Of a stretch of DNA of 54,209 nucleotides, positions 34,106 through 42,871 are shown one piece after another. Location of the stretch: NCBI GenBank assembly GCA_022509065.1, contig JAFLTY010000014.1:1-54209 (forward strand), read 5' to 3'. The translations under genes and the position numbers were made by a program. Every line of letters begins with the position of its first letter. Position 1 is the stretch's first letter. Source of the stretch: Muribaculaceae bacterium (GTDB lineage Bacteria; Bacteroidota; Bacteroidia; Bacteroidales; Muribaculaceae). A model generated the notes under the pieces. That model was not told the DNA's origin and ran no database searches. It worked only from the letters and a program-made list of their open reading frames with translations.

Positions 34106-34837
34106 ATGAGTCTCGCAGATTATTTCGAAACCCTTCGTATTGCTGTCAACAGTGTTGAGGTCACCACGGTTTCCTCTATCTATAAACTCTTACTGAGTTT
34201 GTTACTCGGCAGTGTTGTTGGCTATGAACGAAAGAAACGTGGTCAGCCTGCCGGAGTACGTACTTTTTCGCTTATCGCCATGGGTTCCACTTTGGCAATG
34301 ATTCTCTCCATTTATGTTCCACAGGAGTATCTTGGTCTCAAAAACGGTGACCCGGGGCGTATTGCCGCGCAAGTAGTTACCGGTATAGGTTTCTTGGGCG
34401 CCGGAGCAATCATCCAGATGAAAGGTTCAGTTCGCGGCCTGACAACGGCTGCCGGAATATGGATGGTGTCGGCCATCGGAATGTCGGTGGGAGTGGGAAT
34501 GTATGTAGTGGCGGTGATATCCACTCTTCTCATCCTGTTCATTTTGGTTTGGCTTGACAAAGTTGAACATAAAGCTAACATGGGCGCCGATCTGAGGACA
34601 GTGCGCTTAAATGTTGAAGGTGTAGTTCAGAGCATTGACCCATACAAAAAGATTCTTGAGGAGAAAAAAGTCTCGATTACCCGGTTTAATATCGAATATA
34701 ATTACAGTTCTCAAACTACCGAGTTGACTTTTATTATTCTGATTCCAGAAGGTGTGGACGCCCTGAAGCTTTTGTCTAAACTTGGACAACTTTATCCAAC
34801 AACATCATTGTCGTTAAGCATTCAGACGGCAAACTGA
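34106..34837 (+). CDS. MgtC/SapB family membrane protein
   Basis: A 243-residue inner-membrane protein. The N-terminal MgtC domain (about 25-150) has four to five hydrophobic helices and the family signatures GSVVGYERKKRGQPAGVRT and IGFLGAGAII, then GLTTAAGIWM. The C-terminal soluble part (about 160-243) resembles an ACT-like domain. MgtC-type proteins act in low-magnesium or acid survival and some modulate ATP synthase; the role outside pathogens is not settled. It sits 21 bases before the KefB-like gene and is probably co-transcribed. Confidence 0.88.
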   Translation: MSLADYFETLRIAVNSVEVTTVSSIYKLLLSLLLGSVVGYERKKRGQPAGVRTFSLIAMGSTLAMILSIYVPQEYLGLKNGDPGRIAAQVVTGIGFLGAGAIIQMKGSVRGLTTAAGIWMVSAIGMSVGVGMYVVAVISTLLILFILVWLDKVEHKANMGADLRTVRLNVEGVVQSIDPYKKILEEKKVSITRFNIEYNYSSQTTELTFIILIPEGVDALKLLSKLGQLYPTTSLSLSIQTAN

Positions 34838-34858
34838 CCAACTTATCCCAAGTAATAT

Positions 34859-37072
34859 ATGAACATAGAAGGCCTTATTTCCGACCTTGCTTTTATACTG
34901 CTGTTAGGAGCTTTCGTAACAGTTTTTTTTAAGTTTATCAAACAGCCTGTTGTTCTTGGCTATATAGTGGCGGGTTTTCTGGCAAGTCCCAACTTTCACT
35001 ATCTGCCATCTGTAACAACCGAAGCCAATATAGATTTTTGGGCTGAGATAGGAATTGTGGTATTGTTGTTCTCGCTCGGCTTGGAGTTCAGTTTCAAAAA
35101 ACTGGTAAATACCGGTGCATCGGCGGTAATGACTGCACTTATAATCGTTGCGGGAATGATGTGTGCCGGGTTTATCATAGGCCATTTTATGGGTTTCACC
35201 ACCATAAATTCGTTGTTTCTCGGGGGTATGCTGTCTATGTCTTCCACTACCATCATTATAAAGGCTTTTACCGATCTCGGCCTGCGGCAGAAAAAATTCG
35301 CGTCGCTTGTGCTCGCGGTACTAATTGTCGAGGACTTGTTTGCTGTTGTCATGATGGTTGTCCTGTCATCGATAGCCGTTAACAATAGCGTTCAGGGCTC
35401 GGAACTTCTCTTTTCGATAGCAAAACTGGTTTTCTTTCTTGTTATATGGTTTCTTGTTGGAGTCTTCGTGTTACCTTCGCTGTTTAACGCCTGTCGTCGA
35501 TATCTTAACTCCGAAACATTGCTTGTCGTATCGATGGGTCTGTGCCTAGGGATGGCGGTTTTCTCTGTCTATTGTGGCTTTTCGTTAGCGCTTGGAGCTT
35601 TCGTCATGGGCTCCATACTTGCCGGAACGAGCTATGCCGAACGCATAGAGCATGTAGTGGCTCCTGTAAAGGATCTTTTCGGAGCAGTTTTCTTTATCTC
35701 GGTAGGTATGATGGTCCAACCGTCCATAATTGCCGAATACTGGACCTCTATATTGCTACTTAGTGGTGTTGTTATTGTTGGCATGATAATATTCGGCTCG
35801 TTCGGTATGCTTGTCACGGGACAGACTCTGCGTGTTGCAATACAATCCGGCTTCTCTCTTACCCAAATAGGTGAATTCGCGTTCATTATCGCCACGTTGG
35901 GTATGAGTCTCGGCGTTCTTGACGCTACAATTTATCCCATTGTTGTGGCGGTATCCGTACTGACAACATTTACCACACCCTATTTTATTAAAATGTCCGA
36001 CCCGTTTTATAATTGGGTCGAACGTCATCTTCCATCTCAATTACGTTTCCTCATCACGCGTTATCATACCGATACCACCAAAGAAAAAGCCGGTAAGGCA
36101 TGGCGTAAATCTTTGGGTAAAGGACTGTGGCGCATCGCTGTGTATACGATAGTGATTATCGCTATCTCTTTGCTTGCAAGACGGTATCTTTTGAGTTGGC
36201 TTACAGATATTATTCCGTCATGGAGCAACTTGTTAGCCACTGTAATTACTTTTGCTGCTATGTCGCCATTTCTTGGCGGTCTATTGCTTCCGCTGTCGCG
36301 TTTGCTTGCACGCTCGCGCACAAATAAAATTCGAAAGAAAAAACAACTGCCGCCCAATACCGGTACTGTAATTGTGGCAGTTATCGGTTTTATAATTGCA
36401 TTGTTTTTCATTGTCAATGTTGTTACGTGGTGTTATTCAATGCGTTTTGGCGCGCTTGTTGCCGTCACTGTATTGATTATAACCATACTTGTATTCTCCC
36501 AACGAGTTCGTGTTCAAATGGGTTCGATTGAAAACAGATTCTTCGAAAACCTCAATGAAAGGGATCTGAGACGCAGCGGCAAGAATAATAATATTGTCAG
36601 TGACTTGCATCTTGCCTATATGACCGTTGGAACAGGATGCGAACTTGTCGGTCAAAAACTCAAGGACAGTCAGGTGCGACCTCGTTATGGCGTAAATATC
36701 GTCAGTATACAGAGGGGAGGGGAGTGGTATACCATACCGGGAGGAGATATGCGCGTATATCCTGGCGATCAAATCGGTGTTATTGGAACCGATGAACAAC
36801 TCGAGGCATTTTTACCTGTTGTGGAAAAAGAAAGCAAAAGCGGACCTGACGCACGTCATAATGTTGATTTCCAGTTATTCAATATTGTACTTGAAGATGG
36901 AAACCCACTTATAGGCAAAACTCCGAGAACCAGTGGGTTGCGTGAAAACTTTGATGCTCTTGTCATCGCTATCGAACGCAACGAACAGTATATAGACCAG
37001 GACAGTGACGAAACCTTCATGCCAGGTGATTTGGTGTGGTTGGTTGGCGACCCGAAACGCATCCCGAAATAA
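34859..37072 (+). CDS. KefB-type cation/proton antiporter with TrkA-C domains
   Basis: A 737-residue CPA2 antiporter. The N-terminal membrane domain (about 1-385) has twelve or so helices with family phrases GYIVAGFLASP, LLFSLGLEFSF and GEFAFIIATLGMS. Unusually, more hydrophobic helices (about 420-550) follow instead of a TrkA-N NAD-binding domain. The C-terminus contains two TrkA-C-like units (about 585-650 and 670-737), each ending in a PGD-G/VWLVG turn. It likely exchanges K+ or Na+ for H+; ligand control differs from E. coli KefB, which needs the TrkA-N domain. It is last in the run starting at 32966. Confidence 0.85.
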   Translation: MNIEGLISDLAFILLLGAFVTVFFKFIKQPVVLGYIVAGFLASPNFHYLPSVTTEANIDFWAEIGIVVLLFSLGLEFSFKKLVNTGASAVMTALIIVAGMMCAGFIIGHFMGFTTINSLFLGGMLSMSSTTIIIKAFTDLGLRQKKFASLVLAVLIVEDLFAVVMMVVLSSIAVNNSVQGSELLFSIAKLVFFLVIWFLVGVFVLPSLFNACRRYLNSETLLVVSMGLCLGMAVFSVYCGFSLALGAFVMGSILAGTSYAERIEHVVAPVKDLFGAVFFISVGMMVQPSIIAEYWTSILLLSGVVIVGMIIFGSFGMLVTGQTLRVAIQSGFSLTQIGEFAFIIATLGMSLGVLDATIYPIVVAVSVLTTFTTPYFIKMSDPFYNWVERHLPSQLRFLITRYHTDTTKEKAGKAWRKSLGKGLWRIAVYTIVIIAISLLARRYLLSWLTDIIPSWSNLLATVITFAAMSPFLGGLLLPLSRLLARSRTNKIRKKKQLPPNTGTVIVAVIGFIIALFFIVNVVTWCYSMRFGALVAVTVLIITILVFSQRVRVQMGSIENRFFENLNERDLRRSGKNNNIVSDLHLAYMTVGTGCELVGQKLKDSQVRPRYGVNIVSIQRGGEWYTIPGGDMRVYPGDQIGVIGTDEQLEAFLPVVEKESKSGPDARHNVDFQLFNIVLEDGNPLIGKTPRTSGLRENFDALVIAIERNEQYIDQDSDETFMPGDLVWLVGDPKRIPK

Positions 37073-37084
37073 ACCTTCGAAATG

Positions 37085-37115
37085 CTTGCAAATTCAAAAA
37101 AAATGGCTAAATTTG
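37085..37115 (+). promoter_or_regulatory. Promoter of the Wza/Wzc unit
   Basis: CTTG at 37085-37088, a 19-base gap and TAAATTTG at 37108-37115 match the consensus. It begins just 13 bases after the antiporter stop. Confidence 0.65.
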
Positions 37116-37151
37116 CCAATAAATTTATTGCGTATGCAGACATATTTTTTT

Positions 37152-37186
37152 ATTTCCAGTTCATTCATTTTGAATAAACTGGAAAT
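37152..37186 (+). promoter_or_regulatory. Leader hairpin ahead of the Wza gene
   Basis: ATTTCCAGTT (37152-37161) and AACTGGAAAT (37177-37186) pair perfectly over 10 bases. An inner ATTC/GAAT stem continues after one mismatch. It lies between the promoter and the start codon, inside a leader of about 140 bases, and has no T-run after it. Confidence 0.55.
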
Positions 37187-37259
37187 GTTGAGTGAAAAAT
37201 ATTGATTATTAACATTTAAGACGCCAACATTTAATAAACCTATCAGCCATAAGGACACA

Positions 37260-38105
37260 ATGAAAAGCAAATTAGTTTATTTCGTTATAGCAGCATTATC
37301 TTTATTGACATCGTGCCGTGCCCCCCAAAATGTAACTTACTTTAAGGATGTAGACGAAATTACCTTAGAGCAATTGCAGGCCGCCAACCAGCGCGTCGAC
37401 CCTGTTCTTGTTCCCGGAGACTTGCTGAACATTCGCGTTTATGCCCCAAATATGGCATCAGTGGTTCAATTCAATAAAGGTATGATTGTTAATATGGAGG
37501 GTCAGGTGTCCATGTTGCAGAATACCGCCAGCAACAACTTTACCAACCGCGTAGAATCGTCTACCGACTATTATCTCATCAACTCCGATGGTCAGATAGA
37601 CTTCCCGGTTCTGGGCATGATAACAGCTGCCGGCAAGACTAAAGAACAGCTCGCCGATGAAATCCTGCATATGATTTATCCTAAGTATGTCAACACAGCT
37701 CCTACCGTGGACGTGCGTCTGATGAATTTCCGTGTTACAGTACTTGGTCAAGTCAAGAACGCCGGTGTCGTCACCTCGACAAACGAACGAATGAATGTTC
37801 TTGAAGCAATTGCTCTCGCCGGTGACCTGGATATCAAAGGACAACGAGACAACGTGTTGCTTTATCGTACTAACGCTGACGGCAGCCGTGAAATACATCG
37901 TCTAAACCTCAACGACCGAGATATTCTCCTGTCGCCTTACTTCAACCTGCAACAAAACGACTTTATTTATGTAGAACCCAATAAATCAGCCAAACAGAAC
38001 GCTTGGCAGGTTCCTCCGGGTCTTAGCGTTGGTATTTCGGTTATCGGTGGTGTATCCTCTATCGCCAGCCTCGTTGTCGGTATTATCAATCTAACTCAGA
38101 AATAA
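37260..38105 (+). CDS. Polysaccharide export lipoprotein (Wza-like)
   Basis: A 281-residue outer-membrane auxiliary-type protein. A lipoprotein signal ends in LLTSC with Cys19 as the acylated residue. The export-sensing domain (PF02563) spans about 50-165, with VLVPGDLLNIRVYAP and INSDGQIDFPVLG. A SLBB-type segment follows (VTVLGQVKNAGV). The C-terminus is a hydrophobic helix (about 258-275), the part that forms a helical barrel in Wza. It pairs with the Wzc-like gene 86 bases downstream for export of an exopolysaccharide. Glycosyltransferases and a polymerase are not nearby. Confidence 0.88.
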   Translation: MKSKLVYFVIAALSLLTSCRAPQNVTYFKDVDEITLEQLQAANQRVDPVLVPGDLLNIRVYAPNMASVVQFNKGMIVNMEGQVSMLQNTASNNFTNRVESSTDYYLINSDGQIDFPVLGMITAAGKTKEQLADEILHMIYPKYVNTAPTVDVRLMNFRVTVLGQVKNAGVVTSTNERMNVLEAIALAGDLDIKGQRDNVLLYRTNADGSREIHRLNLNDRDILLSPYFNLQQNDFIYVEPNKSAKQNAWQVPPGLSVGISVIGGVSSIASLVVGIINLTQK

Positions 38106-38110
38106 ACTTA

Positions 38111-38140
38111 AGGAGACTTTACATGTCTCCTGACTTTTTA
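38111..38140 (+). terminator. Hairpin with T-run between Wza and Wzc
   Basis: AGGAGAC (38111-38117) and GTCTCCT (38125-38131) make a 7-base-pair stem with a 7-base loop. CTTTTTA follows at 38134-38140. It may attenuate, rather than end, transcription into the Wzc gene. Confidence 0.6.
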
Positions 38141-38191
38141 TAAAGAAAAAAAATCAGATTACATTCAATACAATTAACCTGAAACCAGATC

Positions 38192-40654
38192 ATGGCCGCA
38201 TTCAATAATACGTCCCAACAAAACGTTGATATTATAAACGAGAATTCATCCGAGGAATCATTTGATTTGATTGGACTACTTCTTGATTATATCAACCATT
38301 GGAAATTTTTTGTCTGTTCACTTATTATTTGTTTGGGTTGTGCGTTTTTCTATATTCGCACTGTCATACCTACATTCCGTGTGACAGCTACCGTCGTCCT
38401 TGATGATGATAATACCGCGCAGTCAAGTGCTTTCTCGCTTACTCAAAACAATCCTCTCTTTAACATGAAGGATATGTTCGACGAGACAGAGCTCGAGATT
38501 CTTAAATCCCGAAACTCAATAATGAAAGTTATTGACACTCTCAAACTGGCCTATTCATATTATAATGTTGGTAGTTTGCGTGACGAGCCGCTGTATAAAA
38601 ACAACCCCTTGGTGGCTAGACTGGATACGGCTCAATTGAACGAACTCGAAGCACCTCTTAACCTTAAGGTGGAAAAGACAGGCGAAAAAGGCTTCAATGT
38701 GGCGGTACGTTATAAATCGAAAGAGCAAAAATTCGACACGGTGGCCAAATTGGGCAGTCTCCCCGCCACAATAGAAACACCTCTTGGAAATATTTCGCTT
38801 GAAGAAAACCCGGAGTTCGTAGCTGAAGAAGACGAACCTTTCGTTACACAACGTATCGTCATTGCAAACCCGGTTGAAGTCGCCAAAGAGATTTCAAAAA
38901 ATCTTGATGTGCATTTTAAAGAAAAAGCTTCCACCATCGTTAACTTCGAATACGTTACCCCTCTTCCCGATTTGGGTGATGACCTTATCAGAATGCTCAT
39001 CTATATTTATAACCGTCAGATAATAGACAACAAAAATTTGGCGGCTATACAGACCGAGGCTTTCTTGCAAGATCGTCTGCGCGATGTGCAGGATGAACTC
39101 AAAACCGTTGAAGAAAACCTTAAGGACTACCGCGAACGTCATAATGTCGTCAGCGTTGAGGCACAGGTCAACCTAAATCTTTCCGCGCGAGACAAAAATG
39201 AAATCGACATAAGCGAGATCATATCGCAGGATAACATCACCCAGCAGTTAATAGATGAAGTAAACAAACTTCAGATTGCCGCTTCGTTGCCTATCATCAA
39301 TTATATCCCGATGATTGCACCTTCTCCAGAGATTAACAAGGAGATAGAAACATTCAATCTTAAGGTAGACAACTACAATCGTCAACGCAGCGACATGACG
39401 CAGGAGTCGGAGCTCATCAAAAACTATATTACCCTTCTCTCGGAACAACGTGCGCAGATACTACGCAGCCTTCAGGCTCTTCGTCAGACCTTTGCTGACA
39501 AACGTCGCAGCATGTCTCATATCCAGAACCGAAGCACGGCGCAACTCGCTCAGCAACCTCAGGTCGATAAAGGACTGCAGGAAATATTCCGAGACCAGTC
39601 GGTAAAAGACAATATCTACACTTTCCTTCTGCAGAAACGTGAAGAGATAGCTATACAGAAGACAATGGCGACACCGAGTGCCAAGTTTATAGACGACCCC
39701 TCGGTCTTCGTGCAGGTTGCGCCTAAGTCACTGATAATTTACTTCCTCGGCTTTATCTTAGGCTTGTTGATACCGGGTGTTTGCATCTATCTCCGTCGTA
39801 TTCTGTTCCCCAAATTCAAGGACAAAGACGATTTGTCGCGTATAACAAATGTGCCTATAATCGGAGAACTGTCAATTGGCGACAATACAGAGACCGATGT
39901 GGTTGTGGGAGAAAACGTCTCAACCAGTATAGCCGAGCTTTTCCGTCTGTTGCGTAACAATATAAATTTTGCCCGGACAGGAGGCAAGAAACAAGTAATA
40001 TTACTCACTTCGGCCATATCAGGCGAAGGCAAGACTTTTGTCGCTCTCAACCTTGCCATGACTTACGCGCTTACAAAGAAAAAAGTTGTGGTAATCGGGT
40101 TCGACATACGACGTCCCGTTCTTGCCCATAAATTGGGTCTGTCCAACCGTGTCGGTGTTACAAGTTATCTTTCGGATCAAGTTGATGATATAAATCAGAT
40201 TATTCACCAGAGCAAACTCAATCCTTACCTCTATGTGATACCTGCCGGGCCCGTTCCTCCCAACCCCAACGAATTGTTGTTGAGCGAACGTATGGACGAG
40301 CTCTTTAAACAATTGCGAGAGGAATTCGATTACATTATAGTCGATACCGCGCCCATCGGTCTGGTTTCGGACAGCTTCCTGATTTTCCGTCACAGCGACA
40401 TACAACTCTTTGTTACACGCGCATCTTATTCTACACCAAAAGGCATCCGTGTGCTTCACGAGGCTATCAGGAACGGCCACATAGAGAAAGGCTATGTGGT
40501 TCTCAATGGCGTTGACAACAAGAGCCGGACATACAAATACAAGAACTACGGCGCATACTATTCGTCTAACGGAAGCGGTTATGGCTATGGGGCGACTAAA
40601 CGTTCCGAAGGAAAGTCAAAGTCCAACAAAGACTCTAAATCCTCTGAAGATTAA
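38192..40654 (+). CDS. Polysaccharide co-polymerase/tyrosine autokinase (Wzc-like)
   Basis: An 820-residue inner-membrane protein that controls length and export of polysaccharide by cycles of tyrosine phosphorylation. A Wzz domain begins with a membrane helix (about 39-54). A long periplasmic coiled-coil region follows, with a second helix at about 510-535. The cytoplasmic BY-kinase domain has Walker A SGEGKT (610-615), Walker A' VIGFDIRRP and Walker B YIIVDTAP. The C-terminal tail is tyrosine-rich (YKYKNYGAYYSS, then GYGYG), the expected autophosphorylation cluster. A Wza partner is directly upstream. Confidence 0.92.
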   Translation: MAAFNNTSQQNVDIINENSSEESFDLIGLLLDYINHWKFFVCSLIICLGCAFFYIRTVIPTFRVTATVVLDDDNTAQSSAFSLTQNNPLFNMKDMFDETELEILKSRNSIMKVIDTLKLAYSYYNVGSLRDEPLYKNNPLVARLDTAQLNELEAPLNLKVEKTGEKGFNVAVRYKSKEQKFDTVAKLGSLPATIETPLGNISLEENPEFVAEEDEPFVTQRIVIANPVEVAKEISKNLDVHFKEKASTIVNFEYVTPLPDLGDDLIRMLIYIYNRQIIDNKNLAAIQTEAFLQDRLRDVQDELKTVEENLKDYRERHNVVSVEAQVNLNLSARDKNEIDISEIISQDNITQQLIDEVNKLQIAASLPIINYIPMIAPSPEINKEIETFNLKVDNYNRQRSDMTQESELIKNYITLLSEQRAQILRSLQALRQTFADKRRSMSHIQNRSTAQLAQQPQVDKGLQEIFRDQSVKDNIYTFLLQKREEIAIQKTMATPSAKFIDDPSVFVQVAPKSLIIYFLGFILGLLIPGVCIYLRRILFPKFKDKDDLSRITNVPIIGELSIGDNTETDVVVGENVSTSIAELFRLLRNNINFARTGGKKQVILLTSAISGEGKTFVALNLAMTYALTKKKVVVIGFDIRRPVLAHKLGLSNRVGVTSYLSDQVDDINQIIHQSKLNPYLYVIPAGPVPPNPNELLLSERMDELFKQLREEFDYIIVDTAPIGLVSDSFLIFRHSDIQLFVTRASYSTPKGIRVLHEAIRNGHIEKGYVVLNGVDNKSRTYKYKNYGAYYSSNGSGYGYGATKRSEGKSKSNKDSKSSED

Positions 40655-40660
40655 TGATAC

Positions 40661-40834
40661 ATGACTGCCGCTAACGTCATACGTTTTACAATTCTTGGAG
40701 TACTATGGCTCGGACTTGTTATTTATATTCTGACACACAGCATTGTGAATTTCTTTACATTATTCGCTTGTGCAGCTTCAGGGATAATCATTTTCGTGCC
40801 AATGTATAAGAAATACGTCAAAAACAACAAATGA
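40661..40834 (+). CDS. Small membrane protein, 57 residues
   Basis: A short frame starting MTAANVIRF, six bases after the Wzc stop. It contains two hydrophobic segments (about 8-25 and 30-47), separated by a short polar turn, and ends in a basic tail (KKYVKNNK). Such a layout fits a small inner-membrane protein of two helices. It is probably co-transcribed with wzc. No family is recognised; it could be a helper for export, or unrelated. Confidence 0.65.
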   Translation: MTAANVIRFTILGVLWLGLVIYILTHSIVNFFTLFACAASGIIIFVPMYKKYVKNNK

Positions 40835-40863
40835 CAATACGCCCGTTGTGGCGAAACAGAGTG

Positions 40864-40884
40864 AGGACGCACAATGTGCGTCCT
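40864..40884 (+). terminator. Perfect hairpin ahead of dxs
   Basis: AGGACGCAC and GTGCGTCCT form a 9-base-pair stem with a 3-base AAT loop. No T-run follows, so it may be an attenuator or processing site rather than a full terminator. It lies 26 bases before the dxs start. Confidence 0.5.
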
Positions 40885-40909
40885 GCACATTATAAAGAAC
40901 TAAAGTGAA

Positions 40910-42871
40910 ATGGAAAAGCAAGAAGATAAATCAGTCATACAGCAACAAGAGACTGGGGTTCATGGTTTTCCCTTGCTTGAAACTATACAATCGCCGGCCG
41001 ACCTGCGTCGTCTCCCGGTAGAAAGGTTGCCGGAACTTTGTACTGAAATACGGCGATTCCTTGTAAAAGAACTTGCCGCTAATCCCGGTCATTTTGCCTC
41101 GAGTATGGGTGCAGTCGAGCTTACAGTAGCCCTGCATTATGTCTTTGACACCCCTTATGACCGCCTTGTATGGGATGTAGGACACCAGGCCTATGGTCAC
41201 AAATTGTTAACTGGGCGACGCGATAAGTTTCATACCAATCGTACATTTGGAGGTATCAGCGGTTTCCCCTCGCCCGAGGAGAGTGAATATGACACGTTTA
41301 CTGCCGGTCACGCTTCTAATTCTATTTCGGCTGCGCTTGGCTTTGCAATAGCTTCACATCTCAAGAAAGAAGATCCGGAAAGACATGTAGTGGCCGTCGT
41401 CGGCGATGCGTCGATAAGCGGCGGATTGGCTTTTGAAGGTATTAACAACGTGGCCAATAACCCCAATAACCTACTTATTGTCCTAAACGACAATGATATG
41501 TCAATAGACCATAATGTAGGCGCGCTCAATAGTTACCTTACTCATATCCACACATCCAAATCCTATAATGCTTTCCGTTTCGCCACTTACAAGGCGATGA
41601 AAAAACTGGGCTTGGTAAACGATCGTCGCCGCGGTATAATTACTCGATTCAGCAATTCGTTGAAAGCGGTCATATCCAACGAACAAAATATTTTTGAAGG
41701 CCTTAATATCCGTTATTTCGGACCGTTTGACGGACATGATGTCATACGTCTCGTCAAGGTGCTCAATGACATTAAGAACATGACAGGCCCACGCATCCTT
41801 CACTTACGGACAGTCAAAGGGAAAGGTTACCAACCGGCCGAGCAGGATCCGGCATGTTGGCATGCCCCCGGCAAGTTCGATCCCGAAACAGGTCAACGAC
41901 ACGTTGACAGTAACAAACTGAAGTATCAGGATGTATTCGGCCAGGAGCTGTTAAAACTCGCCGAACAAAACGAAGATGTTGTGGCGATTACTGCAGCAAT
42001 GCCGACCGGTACATCTGTATCGACAATGCTTGATAAACTACCCGAGAGAGTTTTTGATGTAGGCATCTCCGAAGGCCACGCAGTGACTTTTGCAGGTGGA
42101 CTCGCAAAGGAAGGCATGCGTCCGGTCGTAGCTATTTATTCCAGCTTTTTGCAACGTGGTTACGATCATATTATCCACGATGTGGCTATTCAAAAACTAC
42201 CGGTGATTTTCGCCATCGACCGGGCAGGTCTTGTAGGTGAAGATGGTGTTACCCACCATGGTCTTTTCGATATAGCTTACATGCGCTCCGTGCCGGGAAT
42301 GATAATAGCCGCGCCTCGTGACAACGAATACCTTCGCAGTCTTATGCTTACTGCGTATCATTATAAAGAAGGACCTTTTGCCATTAGATATCCTCGCGGG
42401 GCAAGCAAATTACCGGACACCGAAACTCCAGGTAAAGTACTGCCTATTGGAAAGGGGGAGAAATTGCACGATGGAGATAGGATCGCTCTCCTCGCGTTGG
42501 GACCGATGGTTGAAATAGCACTGAGTGCTGCCGATAAGCTGGCCGAAGAAGGCATCTCTGCGTCGGTGTACGATATGATTTACGCAAAACCTTTGGATAC
42601 TGATATTCTTAGTGAATTAACTTCGCGAAACATTCCTATTGTCACATTAGAGGATGGTACCATTGTAGGCGGTCTTGGAAGTGCCGTTGACGATTATGTA
42701 ACGGGGGTAGAGACGACGTCAAAGGTGCATAAAATCGGTGTTAAGGACAACTTCGTGACTCATGGCTCGATTGCACAGCTTCAGCAACTATGTGGCATGG
42801 ACGTTGATTCTGTGGTAAAAACTGTGCGCGATATAATAAGAGATTCCAAAGCTAACTCCAGTGTCGAATGA
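40910..42871 (+). CDS. dxs: 1-deoxy-D-xylulose-5-phosphate synthase
   Basis: The first enzyme of the MEP isoprenoid pathway; it condenses pyruvate with glyceraldehyde 3-phosphate using thiamine diphosphate. It has 653 residues. The TPP-binding domain has DVGHQAYGHKLLTGR and the GDASISGG...NDNDMSID metal/TPP motif. The pyrimidine-binding domain has ISEGHAVTFAGGLA, with the catalytic glutamate, and DRAGLVGEDGVTHHG. A transketolase C-terminal domain ends the chain. It overlaps trkA by four bases (ATGA), so the two are translationally coupled, the order seen in Bacteroidales. Confidence 0.96.
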   Translation: MEKQEDKSVIQQQETGVHGFPLLETIQSPADLRRLPVERLPELCTEIRRFLVKELAANPGHFASSMGAVELTVALHYVFDTPYDRLVWDVGHQAYGHKLLTGRRDKFHTNRTFGGISGFPSPEESEYDTFTAGHASNSISAALGFAIASHLKKEDPERHVVAVVGDASISGGLAFEGINNVANNPNNLLIVLNDNDMSIDHNVGALNSYLTHIHTSKSYNAFRFATYKAMKKLGLVNDRRRGIITRFSNSLKAVISNEQNIFEGLNIRYFGPFDGHDVIRLVKVLNDIKNMTGPRILHLRTVKGKGYQPAEQDPACWHAPGKFDPETGQRHVDSNKLKYQDVFGQELLKLAEQNEDVVAITAAMPTGTSVSTMLDKLPERVFDVGISEGHAVTFAGGLAKEGMRPVVAIYSSFLQRGYDHIIHDVAIQKLPVIFAIDRAGLVGEDGVTHHGLFDIAYMRSVPGMIIAAPRDNEYLRSLMLTAYHYKEGPFAIRYPRGASKLPDTETPGKVLPIGKGEKLHDGDRIALLALGPMVEIALSAADKLAEEGISASVYDMIYAKPLDTDILSELTSRNIPIVTLEDGTIVGGLGSAVDDYVTGVETTSKVHKIGVKDNFVTHGSIAQLQQLCGMDVDSVVKTVRDIIRDSKANSSVE

